From Anaerolineae bacterium (GTDB lineage: Bacteria; Chloroflexota; Anaerolineae; J102), in assembly GCA_026985975.1 (NCBI GenBank), contig JALSPL010000421.1, positions 1 to 8,718 on the forward strand: a DNA stretch of 8,718 nucleotides, read 5' to 3'. The notes under the pieces are model-generated. The model was not told where the DNA came from. It saw only the letters and a program-made list of their open reading frames with translations, and did not search any database. The translations under genes were made by a program, and so were the position numbers. Numbering within the stretch: the first letter of the stretch is position 1; each line of letters opens with the position of its first letter. Positions 1-4,422 of the stretch are shown in pieces.

Positions 1-168
1 GCGTTGGGCCAGGGCCTCGGCGATATCGCCGGTGCCATCGGGCGAGTCGTCATCCACGATGAGAATGGTGCGCTTGCCCTCGATGGCGGGCAGCGTCAAC
101 AATTCGGCGGTGATGGCCTCGATGTTATCGGCTTCGTTGTAGGTGGGGATGACGATGACCAGGTTCAT
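1..168 (-). CDS. Family 2 glycosyltransferase (dolichol/polyprenol-phosphate mannosyltransferase-like), N-terminal part
   Basis: Only the first 56 codons are in the window; the gene continues beyond position 1. The product begins MNLVIVIPTYNEADNI and reaches ILIVDDDSPDGTGDIAE. This is the GT-A fold nucleotide-sugar-binding start of GT2 enzymes of the Dpm1/polyprenol-phosphate sugar transferase type: the PTYNE loop at residues 8-12 and the DDDSPDGT metal/sugar-binding stretch at 39-46. Such enzymes move a sugar from a nucleotide donor to a polyprenyl phosphate or another acceptor at the cytoplasmic face of the membrane. The substrate cannot be told from this fragment. An in-frame ATG lies upstream at 205-207, but it sits inside the -10 box of the promoter at 206-234, so it should not be transcribed; the start at 168 also matches the family. 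No clear Shine-Dalgarno precedes it. The gene is divergent from the Lrp-type regulator. Confidence 0.88.
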   Translation of the reverse strand, partial: MNLVIVIPTYNEADNIEAITAELLTLPAIEGKRTILIVDDDSPDGTGDIAEALAQR

Positions 169-205
169 AAGGGGAAATGATGATTGCTCATAAGGATGAC
201 GCGCC

Positions 206-234
206 ATTATAGCAATCTGTTTCCGAAACGGCAA
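206..234 (-). promoter_or_regulatory. Sigma-70 type promoter of the glycosyltransferase gene
   Basis: Read on the minus strand: TTGCCG (229-234), a 17-base spacer, then TATAAT (206-211) preceded by TGC, which gives an extended -10. Transcription should begin near 199, leaving a leader of about 30 bases before the ATG at 168. The -10 box overlaps the in-frame upstream ATG (205-207), which argues against that codon as the start. Confidence 0.7.
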
Positions 235-235
235 A

Positions 236-257
236 GGCCTGCATTCTGGTGCAGGCT
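236..257. other. Small hairpin between the two divergent promoters
   Basis: GCCTGCA (237-243) and TGCAGGC (250-256) form a perfect 7-bp stem around a 6-base loop, with a possible G-U pair outside it. No T-run follows on either strand, so it is not a terminator. It lies just upstream of the glycosyltransferase -35 box, where an operator could be, but nothing ties it to a specific regulator. I see nothing else in the 169-444 gap apart from the two promoters. Confidence 0.3.
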
Positions 258-340
258 CTGTGCGGAGACTGCCAGGGCGCGGGGCCGCTAAACAATCGTT
301 CCGGTTTGGGGCTCCACTTTTTCCGCTCTGGGAACGGAAT

Positions 341-369
341 TTGACGAATCTTAGGCAATCCCGTATGAT
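341..369 (+). promoter_or_regulatory. Sigma-70 type promoter of the Lrp/AsnC gene
   Basis: TTGACG (341-346), a 17-base spacer and TATGAT (364-369) match the consensus at 10 of 12 positions. The start of transcription would be near 376, giving a leader of about 70 bases to the ATG at 445. It faces away from the glycosyltransferase promoter. Confidence 0.72.
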
Positions 370-431
370 ATGACCCAATCATGCTGTGGATTCTTTTTTG
401 ATGTATTCTGTTTCTGTTGTTTTCTTCCGTC

Positions 432-436
432 AAGGA
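432..436 (+). promoter_or_regulatory. Ribosome binding site of the Lrp/AsnC gene
   Basis: AAGGA, eight bases before the ATG at 445, fixes that start codon. Confidence 0.6.
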
Positions 437-444
437 TGAGGTAA

Positions 445-936
445 ATGACCAACCAACACAAATTAGATAAGGTGGATTTTCGTATTCTTGATATTTTGCA
501 GAGAAACGGGCGGATCAGCAATGCTGAATTGGCCCGACGCATTTCTCTTTCGCAGCCCGCCACTCACGCCCGCCTGAAAAGGCTGGAGCAGAGCGGGGTC
601 ATTCGAGCCTATATGGCCATGCTGGATAAGGAAATGCTGGGGTTCGAGATGCTCTGTTTTGTGCATGTCACCCTGGCCAAGCATCAGCCGGAACAGGTGG
701 CGAATTTCCACGCCAGCGTCGCCGATATGCCCGAAGTGATCGAATGCTATCATGTCACGGGCGATTACGATTATTTGCTCAAGGTGGTTATGCGCCATCG
801 CCGCGACCTGGAGGGTTTTTTGGTGGACAAGCTCTCCCGCATCTCGGGCGTGGGGCGCGTCCACACCAGCGTTGTGCTGCGCGAGGTCAAGGAGACCTAC
901 GCCCTGCCTCTGTTTCTTGATGTGAAAGAAGATTGA
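445..936 (+). CDS. Lrp/AsnC family transcriptional regulator
   Basis: The 163-residue product has the usual length and layout of feast/famine regulators. An N-terminal winged helix-turn-helix (about 7-56) has its recognition region at NAELARRISLSQPATHARLKR. A C-terminal RAM/ligand-binding domain (about 65-155) includes the characteristic GDYDYLLKV at 105-113. Family members form dimers and octamers, bind an amino acid or related metabolite, and activate or repress amino-acid metabolism and transport genes, often including their own. The ligand and targets here are unknown. The gene has its own promoter (341-369), a Shine-Dalgarno at 432-436 and a strong terminator directly after it, so it is monocistronic. 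The divergent glycosyltransferase gene is a possible but unproven target. Confidence 0.95.
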   Translation: MTNQHKLDKVDFRILDILQRNGRISNAELARRISLSQPATHARLKRLEQSGVIRAYMAMLDKEMLGFEMLCFVHVTLAKHQPEQVANFHASVADMPEVIECYHVTGDYDYLLKVVMRHRRDLEGFLVDKLSRISGVGRVHTSVVLREVKETYALPLFLDVKED

Positions 937-944
937 GAAGAGGG

Positions 945-985
945 CGCACCTGGAACGGTTTGCAGCGCTCCAGGTGCGTTTTTTT
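945..985 (+). terminator. Intrinsic terminator after the Lrp/AsnC gene
   Basis: Arms at 945-954 and 969-978 (CGCACCTGGA / TCCAGGTGCG) form a perfect 10-bp stem with a 14-base loop, followed by seven T at 979-985. The T-run runs into the apgM stop codon on the other strand (TAA complement at 984-986). Read on the minus strand the same stem is followed only by a C/T-rich stretch, so it would be at best a weak terminator for apgM. Confidence 0.88.
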
Positions 986-2213
986 ATGCGCCGAATCGTT
1001 TCAGCCGATCGGTGTAGCCCAGCGCCCAGGGGATGATCTCGGTGGCGTGAAAGACGCCCATGGAACCGCCCTCGCTGGCCCGTTCTCCGAAGACGGTGAC
1101 GCTGTCCTGCATCACGTTGGGGCCCCAGAACAGGGTGGGGACGGGATGATAGGAGTGGGAGCGCAGCTTGGCGGGCGTGCTGTGATCGCCGGTGACAATC
1201 AGTACGCCCGGATTCAGGGCCAGGATGTCCGGGATCACGGCGTCCACCGCCTCGATCTCATGCACCTTGGCGTCGAAATTCCCGTCTTCGCCATAGCTGT
1301 CGGTTTTTTTGATGTGGATGAAAAAGAAATCATAGTCCTCCCACACGTCTTTCAGGGCGGCGATCTCATGCTGCGGTCGGTCTCCCTCGAACTTGATGAC
1401 TTCCATCCCCACCAGCTTGGCGACGCCTTTATACATGGGGTAGACGGCGATAGCGGCCGCTCGCAGCTTGTAGGTGTCGGGGAATTGGGGCAGGCCCGGG
1501 TCTTTGGCGATGCCCCGCAGGTTCAGGCTGTTGGCCCGGGGCTCGTCGGCCAGCACTTTGCGGGCCTGTTCCACCCATTTGTTGATCAGCGCCGCGGTGC
1601 GTTGGCCTTCGGGCGCGCCGCTGAGGTCCTCCACCGGCAGCGGCGGCTTGCCCGTCACCAATGGATCGGTCTCGGTGAGTTCGCCGCCTAATCCCTCGCC
1701 GCGAAAGATGACCGCGAAGCGATGCTCTTTCACCGGCTTGACGAAGACCTCGACGCCGTCCTCCGCCAGACTGGTGTTGGCCTGAAGCTTGGCCGTCAGG
1801 CGGATGCACTCCTCGGTGGGGATGCGTCCGGCGCGGCGGTCGATGATGAGGCCGTTCTCATCGGCGGTGGCGAAATTGCCGCGGGCCGCCACATCGTTGG
1901 GGCCGAGATCGAAACCGATGCCCAGCGCCTCCAGCACGCCGCGGCCGATCTCGTACTGCACCGGATCGTAGCTGAACAGGCTGAGATGCGCGGGCCCGGA
2001 CCCAGGCGTAACGCCCGGGCGCACGGGGATCGACCGCCCGCTGCCGCCTTCTCGGGCCAGGCGATCCAGATGCGGCGTGTACGCGGCTTCCAGCTCGGTC
2101 AGGCCGTTGGGTTTCATGGGCAGGCCGCCCAGCCCATCCATCACCAGCAGCACGATTTTGTTGTCATTGTTTGTGACAAGCTCTTTGTAGATTTTGTGAT
2201 CGGTAATGACCAT
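984..2213 (-). CDS. apgM: Archaeal-type 2,3-bisphosphoglycerate-independent phosphoglycerate mutase
   Basis: This enzyme interconverts 3- and 2-phosphoglycerate in glycolysis and gluconeogenesis in the cytoplasm. It belongs to the alkaline-phosphatase superfamily and uses two divalent metals and a phospho-serine intermediate. Numbered from the ATG at 2213 (409 residues, normal for ApgM), the visible motifs are VMDGLGG with metal ligand D26, TPGSGPAH with the likely nucleophile S72, D305 in KKTD, H318 in KVHEIE, D343/H344 in TGDHSTP, and H356 in HSYHP. All the expected catalytic positions are present. An ATG four codons earlier (2225) is possible, but GGAGG overlaps it and stands five bases before the 2213 ATG, so 2213 is preferred. 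It lies 69 bases downstream of the ABC ATPase gene, with a terminator-like hairpin between. Bacterial ApgM is scattered; it is known in thermophiles, Chloroflexi and other deep lineages. Confidence 0.95.
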   Translation of the reverse strand: MVITDHKIYKELVTNNDNKIVLLVMDGLGGLPMKPNGLTELEAAYTPHLDRLAREGGSGRSIPVRPGVTPGSGPAHLSLFSYDPVQYEIGRGVLEALGIGFDLGPNDVAARGNFATADENGLIIDRRAGRIPTEECIRLTAKLQANTSLAEDGVEVFVKPVKEHRFAVIFRGEGLGGELTETDPLVTGKPPLPVEDLSGAPEGQRTAALINKWVEQARKVLADEPRANSLNLRGIAKDPGLPQFPDTYKLRAAAIAVYPMYKGVAKLVGMEVIKFEGDRPQHEIAALKDVWEDYDFFFIHIKKTDSYGEDGNFDAKVHEIEAVDAVIPDILALNPGVLIVTGDHSTPAKLRSHSYHPVPTLFWGPNVMQDSVTVFGERASEGGSMGVFHATEIIPWALGYTDRLKRFGA

Positions 2214-2218
2214 TTTGG

Positions 2219-2223
2219 CCTCC
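2219..2223 (-). promoter_or_regulatory. Shine-Dalgarno that decides the apgM start
   Basis: On the minus strand GGAGG is followed by five bases and then ATG (2213-2211). The upstream in-frame ATG at 2225 has no such site before it and overlaps this one. Confidence 0.7.
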
Positions 2224-2225
2224 AT

Positions 2226-2257
2226 AAGAAAAGGGATGGACGATAATCGCCCATCCC
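2226..2257 (-). terminator. Terminator or attenuator between the ABC ATPase gene and apgM
   Basis: On the minus strand the arms GGGATGG (2257-2251) and CCATCCC (2239-2233) pair perfectly. An inner CGA/TCG extension closes a three-base loop, and TTTTCTT (2232-2226) follows. This has the form of an intrinsic terminator in the ATPase-to-apgM direction. It ends a few bases before the apgM Shine-Dalgarno. I see no separate apgM promoter after it, so partial termination or read-through is likely. Confidence 0.55.
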
Positions 2258-2282
2258 CGAAAATCGAAACGTTGAACCAGCC

Positions 2283-3389
2283 TCAGACCAGGGCGACTTC
2301 GGTGGTGGGATCGAACAGGTGCATATTCTCCATATTCACCACCAGGTCGATCTTCTGCCCGGGCGTGGCTTTGGTGCGGGGGTCGACGCGGGCGATGAAC
2401 TGCTTGCCGCCGACCAGGGCGTAAATGAAAATCTCGTTACCCATCAATTCGTAGAAATCCACCTCGGCCTGTAATGGCGCGGCGATGATGTTGGGCGGCA
2501 CGAACTCCGCCGAGTGAATGTCTTCGGGGCGGATGCCGAAAATGACCTGCTGTCCCTTGTACTTGCGCAGTTGTTCGGCCACATCGGGGGGCAATTCCAG
2601 GCGGAAGGAGCCGCCGTCGATGTGCATCTTCTTGGCGTCGGGCTCTTCCACCAGGGTGGCGTCGAAGAAGTTCATGCTGGGGCTGCCGATGAACCCGGCC
2701 ACGAAGACGTTGGTGGGATGATTGTAAAGCACCTGGGGCGCATCCACCTGCTGCAAAATGCCGTCGCGCAGCACCGCAATGCGATCGGCCATGGTCATGG
2801 CTTCCACCTGGTCGTGGGTCACATAGATGAAGGTGGCCTCCAGGCGTTTGTGCAGGCGGGTGAGATTGGCGCGTGTTTCGACGCGCAATTTCGCGTCCAG
2901 ATTGGAAAGCGGCTCATCCAGCAGAAAGACTTTGGGGTTGCGAACGATGGCCCGTCCCAACGCCACGCGCTGACGCTGGCCGCCCGAAAGCGCTTTGGGC
3001 TTGCGATCCAGCAGATTGGAAATGCCCAGCAAATCCGCCGCCTCTTTCACCTTTTTCTGAATCTCCTGCTTGGGCACCTTGCGCAGCTTCAATCCGAACG
3101 CCATATTGTCGAACACCGTCATGTGCGGATAAAGGGCGTAGGACTGGAACACCATGGCGATATCGCGATCCTTGGGCGGCACGTCGTTGACGATCTTATC
3201 CTCGATCTTGATAATGCCCTCGCTGATTTCCTCCAGGCCCGCCAGCAGACGCAGCGAGGTGGACTTGCCGCAGCCGGAAGGCCCGACATACACCATGAAT
3301 TCCTTGTCGTTGATGTGCAGGGTCAGATCGTTGACGGCGACCACATCGCCCCAACGCTTTGTTACATGTTCATAATCCACACTGGCCAT
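2283..3389 (-). CDS. ABC transporter ATP-binding protein, MalK/UgpC/MsmX type (carbohydrate import)
   Basis: The 368-residue product is a typical CUT1-family ATPase that powers uptake of sugars or glycerol-3-phosphate. Visible motifs: Walker A GPSGCGKST at 36-44, Q-loop Q82, signature LSGGQRQR at 134-141, Walker B VFLLDEP at 154-160, D-loop SNLD at 162-165 and H-loop H192 in YVTHDQ. The C-terminal ~130 residues (from about 240) form the MalK-type OB-fold regulatory domain, with FGIRPEDI near residue 287. No permease or sugar-binding protein is adjacent. It may therefore be a shared, stand-alone ATPase like MsmX, serving transporters encoded elsewhere; this is inference. The start is fixed by AAAGGAGA six bases upstream. 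It is read from a promoter about 300 bases upstream (3690-3719) through a structured leader. Substrate unknown. Confidence 0.94.
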   Translation of the reverse strand: MASVDYEHVTKRWGDVVAVNDLTLHINDKEFMVYVGPSGCGKSTSLRLLAGLEEISEGIIKIEDKIVNDVPPKDRDIAMVFQSYALYPHMTVFDNMAFGLKLRKVPKQEIQKKVKEAADLLGISNLLDRKPKALSGGQRQRVALGRAIVRNPKVFLLDEPLSNLDAKLRVETRANLTRLHKRLEATFIYVTHDQVEAMTMADRIAVLRDGILQQVDAPQVLYNHPTNVFVAGFIGSPSMNFFDATLVEEPDAKKMHIDGGSFRLELPPDVAEQLRKYKGQQVIFGIRPEDIHSAEFVPPNIIAAPLQAEVDFYELMGNEIFIYALVGGKQFIARVDPRTKATPGQKIDLVVNMENMHLFDPTTEVALV

Positions 3390-3395
3390 GAAAAA

Positions 3396-3403
3396 TCTCC
3401 TTT
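3396..3403 (-). promoter_or_regulatory. Ribosome binding site of the ABC ATPase gene
   Basis: AAAGGAGA on the minus strand, six bases before the ATG at 3389. A small hairpin (GATGT at 3410-3414 with ACATC at 3418-3422) lies just upstream of it. Confidence 0.75.
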
Positions 3404-3447
3404 GTTTGAGATGTAAGACATCATCTATCAGCAGAACTGTTCGGTCG

Positions 3448-3486
3448 TCAGGTCGGGGCCGGACGCCAGGGGACGGGACTACTCAT
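3448..3486 (-). CDS. Putative 12-codon proline-rich leader peptide in the ABC ATPase leader
   Basis: On the minus strand AGAGGAG (3498-3492) stands five bases before an ATG at 3486, which opens MSSPVPWRPAPT and a TGA at 3450-3448. Four of twelve codons are proline. The start codon can be hidden in a hairpin, CGGGA (3490-3486) with TCCCG (3478-3474). In a competing fold its Shine-Dalgarno pairs in GGAGCCGG (3495-3488) with CCGGCCCC (3462-3455, one mismatch). The position inside the leader and the good ribosome site suggest it could be translated. It may equally be chance in GC-rich DNA. It belongs to no leader-peptide family I know. Confidence 0.28.
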   Translation of the reverse strand: MSSPVPWRPAPT

Positions 3487-3689
3487 CCCGGCTCCTCTGT
3501 GGCCTTTGCATCCTTGGCTGATCCGCCTGCGGGCATTACCGCCAACACCGTCTGATAAATGCGCCTGAAGGTCTTGAGAAAGCACGATAGATTGCGCCAC
3601 ACCGGGTGGCAATTCAACTGATGCAATGATTTTGCTCGATAGGCCTCTCCTTTTGGTGAACGTAAATGGGATTACGAAACGACATCGGC

Positions 3690-3719
3690 ATTATACCGAA
3701 GCCCGCGAGCATCCGTCAA
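3690..3719 (-). promoter_or_regulatory. Near-consensus sigma-70 promoter of the ABC ATPase gene
   Basis: On the minus strand TTGACG (3719-3714), an 18-base spacer and TATAAT (3695-3690). Transcription would start near 3683, leaving a leader of about 294 bases before the ATG at 3389. The leader holds several hairpins and a short ORF but no riboswitch class I can name. The -35 box lies only eight bases from the -35 of the divergent plus-strand promoter. Confidence 0.75.
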
Positions 3720-3727
3720 ATTGCCTC

Positions 3728-3756
3728 TTGCCCCCTCAATGTCTTTGTGCTAAACT
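3728..3756 (+). promoter_or_regulatory. Plus-strand promoter of a probable non-coding RNA
   Basis: TTGCCC (3728-3733), a 17-base spacer and TAAACT (3751-3756) preceded by TGC, which is an extended -10. The start would be near 3763. No convincing protein gene follows before the terminator at 3970-4006. Confidence 0.5.
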
Positions 3757-3762
3757 ATCAAT

Positions 3763-3950
3763 GCAGCTCCCTTTCATATGCGTGATGCCCGAGGAACGTT
3801 TTGAGCCAACACCAGACCTAGGGGAGCCGGGTCATGTCCTGGCTGACGTGATAGCCCCTGATTGGCAAGACTGAGGCCAGACGTAGGCTCCCACCTGTTT
3901 CATACAGGTTCAAAAGCACCTGGACACACGGTATGAAGGGGGGCGAATGT
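3763..3950 (+). ncRNA. Putative structured small RNA, 6S RNA-like in size and layout
   Basis: A promoter (3728-3756) and a strong terminator (3970-4006) bracket a stretch with no believable protein. Its two ends pair in a long closing helix: CTCCCTT(T)CATA..CGTG at 3767-3784 with CACG.TATGAAGGGGG at 3927-3942, about 14 bp with small bulges. Inside lie an apical hairpin AGCCGGG/CCTGGCT, GGGG and CCCC flanking it, and a perfect hairpin ACCTGT (3893-3898) / ACAGGT (3904-3909) on the 3' side. A closing stem, an open middle, an apical arm and a small hairpin on the 3' side, within ~190 nt, is the plan of 6S RNA, which binds RNA polymerase. I do not see diagnostic 6S sequence, so the family is a hypothesis; a structured RNA is better supported. 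The mature end is a guess, and the primary transcript may reach 4006. Confidence 0.42.
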
Positions 3951-3969
3951 CGTTTGTCTTCCACGAATG

Positions 3970-4006
3970 CGCCGTTTTCAAGCAATTGCTGAAGACGGCG
4001 TTTTTT
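3970..4006 (+). terminator. Strong intrinsic terminator of the putative small RNA
   Basis: CGCCGTTTTCA pairs with TGAAGACGGCG (11 bp with one G-U pair) around a short loop that contains the palindrome GCAATTGC, and six T follow at 4001-4006. On the minus strand no T-run follows, so it works for plus-strand transcripts only. The nearest upstream plus-strand gene (Lrp-type) has its own terminator at 945-985, so this one implies a transcript starting in the intergenic region. Confidence 0.85.
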
Positions 4007-4033
4007 ATGAATGCTCGGCTTTCAGCGCATCTG

Positions 4034-4183
4034 TTCCGTACTGGAGTCTGGCGAAAATTATTTTGGCCGCTTTTCAAGTCATTTTTTGACACAAATTAAG
4101 CGAATTTATCGAATTTTTCTCTTCTTTTTTGTATAATTCGTGTCAATTCGCGTCAAAATCAAAAACGCCAGAGTCCAGTTCCG
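4034..4183. repeat. MITE-like nested inverted repeat with AT-rich centre and TTCCG flanks
   Basis: The outer arms ACTGGAGTCTGGCG (4040-4053) and CGCCAGAGTCCAGT (4166-4179) are inverted repeats with one mismatch. The inner arms TTGACACAAATT (4086-4097) and AATTCGTGTCAA (4135-4146) are also inverted, with one mismatch, and AATTCGCGTCAA follows at 4145-4156. The sequence TTCCG stands on both sides (4034-4038 and 4179-4183), like a 5-bp target-site duplication. The second copy shares one base with the outer arm. No gene is inside. It looks like a miniature inverted-repeat element, but a regulatory palindrome is also possible. Confidence 0.5.
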
Positions 4184-4197
4184 AAAATAAAGTTATG

Positions 4198-4290
4198 TTA
4201 CGTCATTCCGAAGGAGCGCAGCGACTGAGGAATCTCCCCGCTTGCAAACGTGAGATTCTTCGCTCCCGCTGGTCGCTCAGAATGACGTAA
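4198..4290. repeat. Imperfect palindromic intergenic repeat (CGTCATTC type)
   Basis: The ends TTACGTCATTC (4198-4208) and GAATGACGTAA (4280-4290) are perfect 11-bp inverted repeats. Inner arms also match partly: GGAATCTC near 4229-4236 against GAGATTCTT near 4252-4260. It resembles the widespread GTCATTCTGAGCGAAGCGAAGAATCT family of dispersed bacterial repeats, recalled from general knowledge. It starts 15 bases after the preceding nested element. In RNA it would form a long hairpin with no T-run, so it is not an obvious terminator. Confidence 0.7.
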
Positions 4291-4350
4291 TGAGATTTTC
4301 ATCGGTATCGGCGGGCAAGCGCCCGTGATAACTGCTGTAATGAAATTTTC
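4287..4350 (+). repeat. Direct repeat GTAATGARATTTTC, two copies 50 bp apart
   Basis: GTAATGAGATTTTC (4287-4300) and GTAATGAAATTTTC (4337-4350) match at 13 of 14 positions. Their starts are exactly 50 bp apart, about five helical turns, upstream of the CapA/M23 lipoprotein gene. The first copy overlaps the end of the palindromic repeat. They could be tandem binding sites or a small duplication. A short hairpin, CGGGC AAGC GCCCG, lies between them. Confidence 0.4.
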
Positions 4351-4375
4351 TCCCCGCCTGCTTTGCGGGTAAAAT
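4346..4375 (+). promoter_or_regulatory. Weak candidate promoter of the lipoprotein operon
   Basis: TAAAAT (4370-4375) is a good -10 candidate, with a poor TTTTCT -35 at 4346-4351 (18-base spacer). A start near 4382 would leave about 40 bases before the ATG at 4423. An alternative source is the TATAAT at 4132-4137, which has no good -35 and lies in the nested repeat. Confidence 0.3.
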
Positions 4376-4422
4376 AGATGTTTGGATGATTGCCGGATGT
4401 CTGCAATTCTCCCTTCTCGCCC

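Noticed and set aside
933..1691. Long plus-strand open frame opposite apgM (252 codons)
   Set aside because: It is fully antisense to a confidently identified gene, has no family resemblance and is explained by GC-rich codon bias. Other long frames opposite the ATPase, CapA/M23 and PLD genes (2514-3416, 4639-5481, 6238-7218, 7592-8500) are rejected for the same reason.
3481..3540. Possible cyclic-di-GMP (GEMM-I) riboswitch in the ABC ATPase leader
   Set aside because: The minus strand contains GGATGCAAAG, close to the conserved GGACGCAAAG. The upstream CAAAC element, the GNRA-capped stem and the downstream GGTAGC receptor are not seen in the right order.
3626..3874. Plus-strand open frame of 82 codons in the intergenic region
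   Set aside because: It starts upstream of the plus-strand promoter, has no ribosome site and no recognisable domain, and its second half lies within the proposed structured RNA.
4086..4137. TTGACA (4086-4091) with TATAAT (4132-4137) as a promoter
   Set aside because: The spacing is 40 bases, far beyond the usable 16-19. Neither element has a good partner at the right distance.
4354..4375. CCCGC/GCGGG hairpin before the lipoprotein gene as a terminator
   Set aside because: The stem is only five pairs and is followed by TAAAAT instead of a T-run.
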